From Jingyaoa shaoxingensis (GTDB lineage Bacteria > Bacillota > Clostridia > Lachnospirales > Lachnospiraceae), in contig NZ_JACRSZ010000009.1 in NCBI RefSeq assembly GCF_014385005.1, positions 1 through 64,000 on the forward strand: a stretch of DNA of 64,000 nt, given 5' to 3'. Shown piece by piece: positions 40,186 to 49,188 of this stretch. The notes under the pieces are model-generated. The model searched no databases and was not told the origin of the DNA. It worked only from the letters and a program-made list of their open reading frames with translations. The translations under genes and the position numbers were made by a program. The first letter of the stretch is position 1; the number at the start of each line of letters is the position of its first letter.

Positions 40186-42759
40186 ATGGCAGCTTTCGAA
40201 AGAATTTGTTCGGGAATTCCAGATATGGATCAGGCACTGGATTTTATCAGGCTTGGAGATAATGTGGTCTGGAGAGTTTCAAATCTTCAGGAATTCCGGT
40301 ATTTCTGTGAACCATACATAGAGCAGGCAATTCAAGACAAACGTCGGATCATATACTTTCGGTTTGCCAGTCATGAACCGCTGGTAAAAGACTGCCCGCA
40401 GGTTGAGAAGATAGAGATTCCGTTATCACATCGATTTGAAGATTTCACAGTGAAAATACATAAGATCATTGAAAAAGCGGGCTTTGACGTATTTTATGTA
40501 TTTGACTGTCTGTCAGAACTTCAGACAGTCTGGGCCACAGATCTGATGATGGGTAATTTTTTCCGTGTGACCTGTCCGTTTCTGTTTACGTTGGATACAG
40601 TTGCGTTTTTTCCGATCATCCGGGGAAAGCATTCTTTTCATGCAGTGAAAAAGATATTAAATACCACACAGCTGTTTCTGGATGTGTATTCGGATCGGAA
40701 AAATATATATGTCCGTCCGGCAAAGGTGTGGAACCGTGATTCCGAAACCATGTTCTTGCCACATATCTATAACAGAGAAGCAGGGACATTTAAGCCGATT
40801 CTGGACGGTGTACAGTCCAGCCGGTTTTATCAGGTGCTTGGAAAGTTTCAGAGACCGGGAGAAGAACAGTTTACCGATTCCTGGAATCGTTTTTTTAATA
40901 CGGCAAAAATGCTATATGACAACCATATGAATACAGAAGATGCCTGCAATACCATGTGCGATATTATGATGACCAGAGATGAAAAGATGCGGCGTATGGT
41001 GAAAAAACATTTTACACCGGAAGATTATTTCCGTGTTCGCAATCATATGATCGGAACAGGTATGATTGGAGGAAAAGCCTGCGGTATGCTGCTTTCCAGA
41101 GCAATTGTACGCAATCTGGCGCCGGACATTGAGGAGGTACTGGAGCCTCATGATTCTTTTTTCATAGGATCGGATGTGTATTATACCTATATCGTAGATA
41201 ATGGATTCTGGGATATCCGCATTCGTCAGAGAGAGGAAGAAGAATATTTTTCACTGGCAGAGGAGTTTGCGCAGCGCCTGAAGGATGGTGTATTTTCAGA
41301 AGAGATGAAAAATCAATTCCTGCATATTCTGGAATATTATGGGCAGGATCCCTTTATAGTGCGTTCCAGCAGTATTCTGGAAGATGGATTTGGCAATGCA
41401 TTTGCAGGTAAGTATGAGTCTGTTTTCTGTGCCAACCGGGGAACGCTGGAAGAACGCCTTTTGGAATTTGAAAATGCGATAAAGACAGTCTATGCCAGTT
41501 CCATGAGTATATCTGCGCTGGATTACCGAAAGAGGAGAGGTCTGGATAAACGGGATGAACAGATGGCGCTTCTGGTGCAGAGAGTATCGGGATCTTATTA
41601 TGGGTCGTATTACATGCCGTGTGCGGCAGGTGTGGGATATTCCTACAGCCCTTACAAATTTCTGGAACAGATTGATCCAAAGGCAGGAATGCTCAGGCTG
41701 GTTATGGGACTTGGAACGTCAGCAGTAGACCGCACAGAAGGGTCTTATCCACGTTTGGTCAGCCTGGATATGCCACAGGCAACAAGCTGTAATACCATTG
41801 CAGAAAAACATCAGTTTTCTCAGCGTAATATAGAGGCGGTGGATACAGCCATGCACTGTGTGAGACAACTGGATTTGAAACAGATCGAGCCGTTACTTCC
41901 GGGATATCTTGGCAATATTCTGTTAGATCATGATTTTGAAGCGGAAAGATCCTTCCGGGAAAGGGGGATCAACCGGTCGATTCGTTTTATTTCCTGCAGC
42001 GGTATTGTGAAAAATGAGATATTAATGAAGCAGATACAGGCAATTATGCAGCTCATTCAGAAGGAATACGAATATCCGGTAGACATTGAGTTTACCGTGA
42101 ATCTCTCGGAAACAGGAGAATATTCCATAAATCTGCTGCAGTGCCGCCCGCTGCAGGTATTTAAGGATACCGGAAAAGTGCAGATCCCAGAGCACATTCC
42201 AGAAGAAAACATCATTCTGGAGAATGTACATTCTTCCATGGGGTTATCCAGAAATGTAAAAATGGATCTCATTGTTCTGGTGGATCCGATTGCTTACTAT
42301 CAAATGCCTTATGCAAAAAAGACGAATGCAGCACGCCTGATCGGAACAGTGAACTGGAAAAATAAAGGACAGAATAAGCACATGCTGCTGATGGTTCCAG
42401 GACGGATAGGTACTTCTTCACCGGAACTGGGGGTACCGACTACATTTGCGGATATCAGTGAATTTGAAGCTATCTGTGAAATTGAAGAGAAAAAGGCAGG
42501 ATATAATCCGGAGCTTTCTTATGGAAGCCATATCTTTCAGGATCTGGTGGAGGCAGAAATATTATATACAGCCATATTTTCCAACGAAAAGACCCTGCGG
42601 TTTGCACCGGAAAAACTGGCGGAATATCCGGATATTGTCAGTCAGTTCACAGAAGATCCCGAACTTAGACAGATCATGCATGTGTATGATATGAGCAGGG
42701 GATCCTGTGAATTATGCAATGATCTGCAGAGTGAAAGACTCATGCTGTATTTGCAATGA
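40186..42759 (+). CDS. PEP-synthase/PPDK-like ATP-grasp protein without swivel domain
   Basis: 857 residues. The N-terminal ~250 residues resemble a RecA/KaiC-like domain (GIPDMDQALDFIRLGDNVVWRV) but lack a P-loop. The nucleotide-binding half of pyruvate phosphate dikinases follows: IGGKACGML (about 294), DPFIVRSSSILEDGFGNAFAG (about 388) and LQCRPLQ (about 655). The phosphohistidine swivel domain and the PEP-binding barrel are missing; instead ~200 unrelated residues end the protein. It cannot run the full dikinase cycle by itself. Start ATG 40186 with GGGGGA. Single-gene operon. Substrate unknown. Confidence 0.75.
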   Translation: MAAFERICSGIPDMDQALDFIRLGDNVVWRVSNLQEFRYFCEPYIEQAIQDKRRIIYFRFASHEPLVKDCPQVEKIEIPLSHRFEDFTVKIHKIIEKAGFDVFYVFDCLSELQTVWATDLMMGNFFRVTCPFLFTLDTVAFFPIIRGKHSFHAVKKILNTTQLFLDVYSDRKNIYVRPAKVWNRDSETMFLPHIYNREAGTFKPILDGVQSSRFYQVLGKFQRPGEEQFTDSWNRFFNTAKMLYDNHMNTEDACNTMCDIMMTRDEKMRRMVKKHFTPEDYFRVRNHMIGTGMIGGKACGMLLSRAIVRNLAPDIEEVLEPHDSFFIGSDVYYTYIVDNGFWDIRIRQREEEEYFSLAEEFAQRLKDGVFSEEMKNQFLHILEYYGQDPFIVRSSSILEDGFGNAFAGKYESVFCANRGTLEERLLEFENAIKTVYASSMSISALDYRKRRGLDKRDEQMALLVQRVSGSYYGSYYMPCAAGVGYSYSPYKFLEQIDPKAGMLRLVMGLGTSAVDRTEGSYPRLVSLDMPQATSCNTIAEKHQFSQRNIEAVDTAMHCVRQLDLKQIEPLLPGYLGNILLDHDFEAERSFRERGINRSIRFISCSGIVKNEILMKQIQAIMQLIQKEYEYPVDIEFTVNLSETGEYSINLLQCRPLQVFKDTGKVQIPEHIPEENIILENVHSSMGLSRNVKMDLIVLVDPIAYYQMPYAKKTNAARLIGTVNWKNKGQNKHMLLMVPGRIGTSSPELGVPTTFADISEFEAICEIEEKKAGYNPELSYGSHIFQDLVEAEILYTAIFSNEKTLRFAPEKLAEYPDIVSQFTEDPELRQIMHVYDMSRGSCELCNDLQSERLMLYLQ

Positions 42760-42884
42760 ACATAATAAGGACATAAGGGAATCAGGTATTTTGGAATCAT
42801 AAAAAGATTCAGTCCGATAAAAACCAGTGGAATGCTCCCAGATTTTCAATTCGTGCTATTTTCCGACTGTTCATGCCAGATCCA

Positions 42885-42912
42885 TTGAAAAAAATCTCTC
42901 ATTTTTTATAAT
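42885..42912 (+). promoter_or_regulatory. Sigma-A promoter
   Basis: TTGAAA (42885-42890), 16-base spacer, TATAAT (42907-42912), 34 bases before the start of the exported protein. Confidence 0.75.
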
Positions 42913-42946
42913 GGGGATATACCAAGCAATACAGGAGGAAATGACG

Positions 42947-44992
42947 ATGAAGAGAAGAACCATCATGCTTGCATTACTCGCGTGTATGTTTACTGCAGCA
43001 CCGAATGGAATGATAAAGGCAGAAGAAATACAGACTGGGGAGAATAATGTGGCAGAAGTGCCGATAAAAGCACTTGCCCCGAAAACAATGGATGAAAATC
43101 CATATATGGGAAGGAATGATGCCAATATTCATCATGATGGATATAATTCGGATACAACCGATGCAGTGCTGCCGGTAGATATCTATTCAGAAATCAATGT
43201 TTCTTATGAAAAAGTAAATCCAAATGCATCACCGGCCATCTTTTTTGACTCTTATGGGCATGCTGTAGTCCCGTTTCAGGGAGGTCTGGCAATCCGTGAT
43301 ATCAATGCGGATGAGACACAGACAGAAGGGTATTTTTCACCGAAGCAGAACGATGGAGGAGAGTATCGGATACAGAGTTCCTATTCATTTGTAGACGAGA
43401 GCAACCGGCTGGTATGCCCGACAAGCAACAACCATGTGCTCATGCTGAAAGCAACAGATGAAAATGGAAATGTACTCCCGGAATTTGAAAAGGTTCTGGA
43501 TATCGACATTAAGGCAGCGGCAGAAGCTGCACTGGGAAAAACACTGGATCAGAATCTTTTATCGGTAGTATTTGACTATGAGGGAAATCTCTGGTTTGCA
43601 ACGGGAGGATTTCGGATCTATCCGGATCGGAAACAACAGGGAACCTTTGGGTATATTTCCCGTTCAGCCATTGACGCTATTTTAGATGGAGAAGAGACAG
43701 ATCTGGCAGAAGCAGTCTTTGTATATGATCTGGAACCGGGTGAGGGTGCAGAAAACGGAATTGCAGCTTCTAAAGAAGGAGCAGTGATTCTCACCAATCA
43801 GAACTGCTATCTGCTGCAGGCGGATAACGGAGTGAAAAAAGTATGGCAGACTCCATACGAAAGCGTTGGGGCAAAAGACAGTAAAGAAGGCGATAAGACA
43901 ACCGGCGGTGGACTGGCATGGGGCAGTGGCTGCTCCCCGTCACTGACCAGAGATCTGGTTATGTTTACAGATAATCAGGATCCTGTAAATCTAATGGCAC
44001 TGGATATGAAAACAGGAGAAGTAGCAGACACATTACCTGTGCTGGATGAACTCCCGGAAGGAACACAAGTTTCTGTGGAGAATTCAGCAATTGTATATGA
44101 CAACGGAGAAGGAACGGTGAGCACCATCATCTGCAACTGGTTTGGTGCAGGCAGTGCCAAACTGGCAGAAACAGACAGTGATTCTTCCATCCAGAGTTAT
44201 GAAAATATCTATGATGTGAACTGGCTGAGACAGGGCAATCAGATGATTTTGCCTGGTGTAGAGCGTGTGGATACGATAAAAACAGACAATGGTTATGAAA
44301 TGAAAAGCATCTGGTGCAGAAATGACCTGGCAGATACATCCATTTTGAAGTTGTCCACAGCAACCGGATATGTTTATGGATATGTGCAGGATCTGTCAAC
44401 TGGTATGTGGCAGTATATCATGTTGGATTTTGAAACAGGTGAAACCGTATTTTCCATGGATGTTTCCAGTAAGCCGGGATATAACAATATGGCAATCGGA
44501 ATGTATGCCGGAAACAGTGGAAATGCACTGTATTGTCCGACCGGTTATCTGGAACTGTTAAGACTGCAGGATCGTTTTGTATATCTGCCGGAAATGCTTT
44601 ACCGCAAGGTAGATCTGGACAAGGCAATGCGTAATGTACTGAGTCAGGAAGCATTTGAGGCAGATGGCGGAGTGGGCAGTGTGGAAGGCTGGCTGAGCAC
44701 CGTGACGGTGGAAAATGTTCATCCAAATACTACCGTGGCACTGAGAATGAAGGGACTTTCAGGAAGTACAGACAGTCTGAAGCTGTACGCTTATGATGTC
44801 GATAGTATTTTACAGGAAGTAGGATCTGAATTATGGCATATTCAGACAGAAGACGGAGAAGAACCAGATACCTTATCTGAAACGGAACTTTATGAAGTGC
44901 ATGTGACAGTAGAAGATGGCGGAGCACTTGACCTAAGTAATATTGAAAAAGAGATAAAGATTTCTGTTGTACTGGGTTCTCAGGCGGTATAA
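42947..44992 (+). CDS. Exported protein of unknown function, beta-propeller-like
   Basis: 681 residues. Signal peptide 1 to about 25 (KRRTIMLALLACMFTAAPNGMIKA). The mature part is beta-rich with repeated motifs such as LWFATGGFRIYPDRKQ, AVILTNQNCYLLQADNGVKKVWQ and LMALDMKTGEVAD, suggesting a PQQ-type propeller. No membrane anchor or lipobox is seen. ATG 42947 is eight bases after GGAGG (ATG 42941 is too close). Single gene with its own promoter and terminator. Confidence 0.7.
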   Translation: MKRRTIMLALLACMFTAAPNGMIKAEEIQTGENNVAEVPIKALAPKTMDENPYMGRNDANIHHDGYNSDTTDAVLPVDIYSEINVSYEKVNPNASPAIFFDSYGHAVVPFQGGLAIRDINADETQTEGYFSPKQNDGGEYRIQSSYSFVDESNRLVCPTSNNHVLMLKATDENGNVLPEFEKVLDIDIKAAAEAALGKTLDQNLLSVVFDYEGNLWFATGGFRIYPDRKQQGTFGYISRSAIDAILDGEETDLAEAVFVYDLEPGEGAENGIAASKEGAVILTNQNCYLLQADNGVKKVWQTPYESVGAKDSKEGDKTTGGGLAWGSGCSPSLTRDLVMFTDNQDPVNLMALDMKTGEVADTLPVLDELPEGTQVSVENSAIVYDNGEGTVSTIICNWFGAGSAKLAETDSDSSIQSYENIYDVNWLRQGNQMILPGVERVDTIKTDNGYEMKSIWCRNDLADTSILKLSTATGYVYGYVQDLSTGMWQYIMLDFETGETVFSMDVSSKPGYNNMAIGMYAGNSGNALYCPTGYLELLRLQDRFVYLPEMLYRKVDLDKAMRNVLSQEAFEADGGVGSVEGWLSTVTVENVHPNTTVALRMKGLSGSTDSLKLYAYDVDSILQEVGSELWHIQTEDGEEPDTLSETELYEVHVTVEDGGALDLSNIEKEIKISVVLGSQAV

Positions 44993-45032
44993 AGTAATAA
45001 AATCCAATATATTTCTATTCTTGACATAAAAA

Positions 45033-45082
45033 ATGGTTGTACTATCATCAAGATGGTTGATAGTACAACCATCTTGCTTTTT
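45033..45082 (+). terminator. Terminator with 15-bp perfect stem
   Basis: ATGGTTGTACTATCA (45033-45047, offset by one A) pairs with TGATAGTACAACCAT (45058-45072), followed by CTTGCTTTTTA. Confidence 0.85.
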
Positions 45083-45147
45083 ATGGAAGGAGAATTTGAT
45101 GTGATACAAGAACAGTCATTTTAGGATAGCTGTTCTTGTTTTGTCTC

Positions 45148-45175
45148 TTGAAATCTGATAAAAGTGTGCTATACT
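45148..45175 (+). promoter_or_regulatory. Sigma-A promoter of the DUF134-NifX gene
   Basis: TTGAAA (45148-45153), 16-base spacer, TATACT (45170-45175), 37 bases before the start. Confidence 0.7.
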
Positions 45176-45211
45176 GTTATTAACATATGTGAAAAACAAG
45201 GGGAGATTCAT

Positions 45212-45970
45212 ATGGCAAGACCTACAAAGAAAAGACGCATTTGTGGAAGACCGAAGTATTGCAGTTTTTCTGCCGGTTCTTATGAACAAAACCAGGAGCG
45301 TATTGTGATGAGCCTGGATGAATTTGAATGTATCCGGCTGATTGATTATGAGGGGATTACACAGGAAGAATGTGCAGAGCAGATCAATATGGATCGAACC
45401 AGTGTGACACTGATGTATGCAAGAGCACGGAAGAAGCTGGCAGAATGTCTTGTGACAGGAAAGGAGTTGCGGATAGAGGGCGGAAACTATGAGTTTTGCC
45501 CCGGTAATCTGGAATGCTGCAGACGCAGGATGACAGCAGGAAACCGATGTCTTGGAAGAATGAGTGAAGAATGGAGGAAGCAGAAAATGGTAATTGCAGT
45601 AACTTATGAGAATGGACAGGTATTTCAGCATTTTGGACACAGTGAATATTTTAAGATCTATGAGGTGGAGGATGGTAAAATAGTAAAGTCAGAAGTGTAT
45701 GATACCAATGGACAGGGACATGGTGCACTGGCAGGATTCCTGAAAAATTATTCTGTGAATGTATTAATCTGTGGCGGTATTGGTGGTGGTGCAAGAACCG
45801 CACTGGCACAGCAGGGAATTGAGCTGTATCCGGGTGTAAGCGGAAGCGCAGATGAAGCGGTCAAAGCACTGATCGAAGGAAGTTTATCATACGATCCAGA
45901 TACCGTATGTAATCATCACGGTGAAGGACAAGAGCATACCTGTGGTGAGCATGGATGCGGGAATCATTAA
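45212..45970 (+). CDS. DUF134 / NifX-type iron-molybdenum cofactor-binding fusion protein
   Basis: 252 residues. An N-terminal DUF134 helix-turn-helix (ARPTKKRRICGRPKYCSF, LDEFECIRLIDYEGITQEECAEQI, about 1-105) is joined to a dinitrogenase iron-molybdenum cofactor-binding domain (about 130-225: IAVTYENGQVFQHFGHSEYFKIYEV, LICGGIGGGARTAL). The tail is rich in His and Cys (CNHHGEGQEHTCGEHGCGNH), a probable metal-binding segment. Likely a metal- or cluster-responsive regulator. ATG 45212 after AGGGGA. Confidence 0.88.
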   Translation: MARPTKKRRICGRPKYCSFSAGSYEQNQERIVMSLDEFECIRLIDYEGITQEECAEQINMDRTSVTLMYARARKKLAECLVTGKELRIEGGNYEFCPGNLECCRRRMTAGNRCLGRMSEEWRKQKMVIAVTYENGQVFQHFGHSEYFKIYEVEDGKIVKSEVYDTNGQGHGALAGFLKNYSVNVLICGGIGGGARTALAQQGIELYPGVSGSADEAVKALIEGSLSYDPDTVCNHHGEGQEHTCGEHGCGNH

Positions 45971-45982
45971 AAAAAGATGATA

Positions 45983-46026
45983 AAAACCTGTGAAATGACA
46001 GTTCAGAATGTCAGATCACAGGTTTT
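45983..46026 (+). terminator. Terminator
   Basis: AAAACCTGTGA pairs with TCACAGGTTTT, with an inner TGACA/TGTCA stem. It lies just after the DUF134-NifX gene. Confidence 0.85.
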
Positions 46027-46091
46027 ATGTTTTATCCAAAAAATCATGGGGAATAAGAACATTCTTGAATGGGATTTTAAAAAATATCGTA

Positions 46092-46119
46092 TTGCATTGG
46101 CGTGATATTGTAGTAAAAT
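46092..46119 (+). promoter_or_regulatory. Probable promoter of the MATE-PAP2-NUDIX operon
   Basis: TTGCAT, 16-base spacer, TAAAAT (46114-46119), 35 bases before the start. Confidence 0.5.
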
Positions 46120-46153
46120 AAAAAACTGAGATTAACTTTTGGAGTGAGGATCT

Positions 46154-47488
46154 ATGACAAAAGATTTAACTACCGGAAAGATCATGCCGATTCTGGTGAA
46201 TTTTACGGTACCGCTTGTTCTTGGCAATCTGTTTCAACTTACTTATAATGCGGTAGACAGTATTATTGTGGGGCAATTTGTTGGAAAAGAAGCTCTTGCA
46301 GCAGTAGGAATCTGCAATCCGATCAGTACGCTGATGATTTTGTTCCTAAATGGGTTGTGTATGGGAGCCAGTATTCTCATGGGTATCCAGTACGGAGCGA
46401 AGGATTATAAGACGCTGCACAGACAGATCAGTACCACGATGCTGTCAGGTATGATTTTTTCTTTCATTTTGACCTTATTTTGTGTGATTTGTGCCACACC
46501 GATCCTGCATCTGTTGCAGGTAGATCCATCGATTATGGATATGACAAGACAGTATCTGCGGATCATTTTCCTGGGACTGATGTTTACGTTCCTGTACAAT
46601 TTCTTTTCCAGCACCTTAAGGGCACTGGGCGACAGCGCATCACCATTGTATTTCCTGATTATCAGTGCAGTGCTGAATATTTTTGGTGACCTGTTCTTTG
46701 TCATTGTATTAAAGACAGGAAGTAACGGATGTGCTGTATCTACCGTATTAAGTGAAGCACTCTGCTGTCTGTTCTGCATTATCTACATACAGAGAAAAGT
46801 GCCGATTCTCCGTCTGGGGAAGAAGTGGCTGGTATTTGATGTCAGTCTGTTAAAGAAAACGGTTGCTTATGGATGGGCATCTGCCATGCAGCAGGCAACG
46901 GTACAGATGGGAAAGATTGCGATACAGGCGCTGGTGAATACCATGGGTGTGTCAGTAGCAGCGGCTTTTGCGGTCGTGAACCGTATCGATGACTTTGCCA
47001 TTACACCGGAGCAGAACATTGCACATGCCATGACTGCTTTGATGGCACAGAACAAGGGCGCAGGGAAGACAGACCGCATGAAAGAAGGCTTTCGGTGCGG
47101 CACCATACTGGAGCTTATTTATGGTGTGGCAGTTATGCTGATCTGCCTTCTTTTTGCCAGACCGCTCATGTCTCTGTTTGTAAAAGATGAAGAAGTAATC
47201 GGACATGGTGTGATTTACCTGCATTTGATTGCTGTGATGTATATTTTACCGGCAATTACCAATGCTATTCAGGGATTCTTCCGTGGAATCGGAGACCTGA
47301 AGGTGACACTGCTCAGCAGTTTTACCAATATGGGCGTGCGTGTGATTGCGGCAGCACCTATGATCCTGTTATGGAACTTTGGTATCGAAGCACTGCCATA
47401 TTCCTATCTGGCTGGCTGGATTGCCATGCTGATTGTGGAGGCACCGCTGATGGTCAAGATTTATCGAAAATCCGGAAAAGGAGAATAG
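46154..47488 (+). CDS. MATE-family efflux transporter
   Basis: 444 residues, about 12 helices. The N-terminal MPILVNFTVPLVLGNLFQLTYNAVDSIIVGQFVG and the internal repeat KKTVAYGWASAMQQATVQMGKIAIQ are typical. It belongs to a different MATE branch from the gene at 19530. RBS TGGAGTGAGG. The PAP2 gene starts two bases after it. Confidence 0.92.
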   Translation: MTKDLTTGKIMPILVNFTVPLVLGNLFQLTYNAVDSIIVGQFVGKEALAAVGICNPISTLMILFLNGLCMGASILMGIQYGAKDYKTLHRQISTTMLSGMIFSFILTLFCVICATPILHLLQVDPSIMDMTRQYLRIIFLGLMFTFLYNFFSSTLRALGDSASPLYFLIISAVLNIFGDLFFVIVLKTGSNGCAVSTVLSEALCCLFCIIYIQRKVPILRLGKKWLVFDVSLLKKTVAYGWASAMQQATVQMGKIAIQALVNTMGVSVAAAFAVVNRIDDFAITPEQNIAHAMTALMAQNKGAGKTDRMKEGFRCGTILELIYGVAVMLICLLFARPLMSLFVKDEEVIGHGVIYLHLIAVMYILPAITNAIQGFFRGIGDLKVTLLSSFTNMGVRVIAAAPMILLWNFGIEALPYSYLAGWIAMLIVEAPLMVKIYRKSGKGE

Positions 47489-47490
47489 GA

Positions 47491-48012
47491 ATGGAACTTC
47501 AAATATTAGATGTATTACAAACCATACATAACCAGGCTTTGGATACTATTATGTGTGCGATAACCCGTCTGGGAGATGCAGGAATCATCTGGATTTTACT
47601 TTGCGTTGTCCTGCTGATACTGCCAAAGACCAGAAAGACAGGAGTAGTTTTAATGGCTGCACTGCTGGTGGATCTGGTGGTCTGCAACGGAATTTTAAAA
47701 CCACTGGTACACAGAATCCGTCCGTTTGATGTAAAGACAGGAATCGAATTGCTGATCAACCGACCGACGGATTATTCATTCCCGTCCGGACATACGGCAG
47801 CATCTTTTGCATCGGTGATGGCGCTGTATCTGGCAGGAGAAAAGAAACTTTGGATACCGACACTGGTACTGGCAGTCCTGATTGCCTTTTCCAGACTGTA
47901 TTTGTACGTACATTACCCAACAGATGTACTGGGCGGTATGATAATTGGGATAGCGGCAGGAGCCATTGGGTATTGGCTGGTGAAGAAAGTACAGGAATTG
48001 AAGAATATATAA
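47491..48012 (+). CDS. PAP2-family phosphatase
   Basis: 173 residues with five to six membrane helices. The three phosphatase motifs are present: KPLVHRIRPF, SFPSGHTAAS and SRLYLYVHYPTDVLGG. It removes phosphate from lipid phosphates such as undecaprenyl pyrophosphate or phosphatidic acid at the membrane. The ATG at 47491 follows AAAGGAG; a longer frame runs into the MATE gene. Confidence 0.9.
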   Translation: MELQILDVLQTIHNQALDTIMCAITRLGDAGIIWILLCVVLLILPKTRKTGVVLMAALLVDLVVCNGILKPLVHRIRPFDVKTGIELLINRPTDYSFPSGHTAASFASVMALYLAGEKKLWIPTLVLAVLIAFSRLYLYVHYPTDVLGGMIIGIAAGAIGYWLVKKVQELKNI

Positions 48013-48035
48013 AGTAGAAAAGCAGGAGTTTACAA

Positions 48036-49058
48036 ATGATAAAATTAACCACACTTTGTTATCTGGAAAAGGAAGATCAGTACCTGATGCTTCACCGTAC
48101 GAAGAAGGAGCAGGATGAGAATAAGGATAAATGGATTGGCGCAGGCGGCAAGTTTGAATACGGAGAAAGTCCGGAAGACTGCCTGCTTCGCGAAGTAAAA
48201 GAGGAGACTGGCTATACGTTACATTCTTGGCGTTTCAGAGGGATCGTGACTTTTGTATACGGAGAAGATACGGTGGAGTATATGTGTCTGTATACAGCAG
48301 ACAGATGGGAAGGGAAGCAAATAATCTGTACAGAAGGTGATCTGGAATGGGTGAAGAAAGAAGAAATCTGGAAGATGAACCTCTGGGAAGGTGACCGGAT
48401 TTTTTTTCGGCTGTTGACAGAAGAGACGCCGTTTTTCTCTCTGAAACTGGTTTATAATATAGAAGGAACATTGAAACAGGCGGTGTTGAATGGAAAAAAA
48501 CTGGAGCTGTTTGATATTTTGAATGAGGACGGTACGAAGTCGGGCATTGTCAGGGAACGGGGCGTGGCCCATCTGGATGGCTCACTTCATGCAACCGTAC
48601 ATATCTGGATTGCCAGGCCAAACGAAAAGAGCGGCTATGATATTTTATTGCAGAGGAGAAGCCATCATAAGGATTCCAGTCCGGACTGCCTGGATATTTC
48701 ATCTGCAGGGCACATCAGTACCGGAGATGGTTTTCTGCCAAGTGCTATGCGGGAAGCAAAAGAAGAACTGGGTCTGACACTGGATCCTGAGAAATTGAAG
48801 GAGTTGGGATTCCATCGAAAGAAGTTCGAAGGAGAATTCTACGGAAGACCATTCCGGGATAATCAGTTAAGCAAAGTTTATCTTTATATAGAAGCAATTG
48901 ATATTACAAAACTCACCCTGCAGGAGGAAGAAGTCTCAGAGGTAATCTGGATGGATTATCAGGAATGCAAAAAGGGAATACAGGAGAACACAATTAAGAA
49001 TTGTATTTATCTGGATGAATTTGAACTGGTCGGAAAAGGACTGGGAATTGACGGATAA
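48036..49058 (+). CDS. Double NUDIX hydrolase
   Basis: 340 residues, two NUDIX domains. Domain 1 (about 1-130) has the full box GGKFEYGESPEDCLLREVKEETGY and looks like an 8-oxo-dGTP diphosphatase (MutT). Domain 2 (about 160-335) has GHISTGDGFLPSAMREAKEELGL, where the first Glu is Asp, as in isopentenyl-diphosphate-isomerase-like NUDIX proteins. The two are joined by a ~30-residue linker. It is third in the MATE-PAP2 operon, 23 bases after PAP2. Confidence 0.9.
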   Translation: MIKLTTLCYLEKEDQYLMLHRTKKEQDENKDKWIGAGGKFEYGESPEDCLLREVKEETGYTLHSWRFRGIVTFVYGEDTVEYMCLYTADRWEGKQIICTEGDLEWVKKEEIWKMNLWEGDRIFFRLLTEETPFFSLKLVYNIEGTLKQAVLNGKKLELFDILNEDGTKSGIVRERGVAHLDGSLHATVHIWIARPNEKSGYDILLQRRSHHKDSSPDCLDISSAGHISTGDGFLPSAMREAKEELGLTLDPEKLKELGFHRKKFEGEFYGRPFRDNQLSKVYLYIEAIDITKLTLQEEEVSEVIWMDYQECKKGIQENTIKNCIYLDEFELVGKGLGIDG

Positions 49059-49102
49059 ACCAAAGCATGAAAAATTAACCTCTTTTCAAAAAAACGGAAA
49101 TA

Positions 49103-49154
49103 GGGTATGATGTTACATATTTGTGCGTTTCGGCAAAATATGTAACAGATACCC
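49103..49154. promoter_or_regulatory. Long inverted repeat upstream of the AGCS symporter
   Basis: GGGTATgaTGTTACATATTT pairs with AATATGTAACAgaTACCC around GTGCGTTTCGGC, in total about 17 pairs with symmetric two-base bulges. There is no T-run, so it is more likely a regulatory RNA structure or protein site than a terminator. Confidence 0.55.
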
Positions 49155-49188
49155 GTTGAGAACTTGCAATATGTGAAGAGGAGGATTT

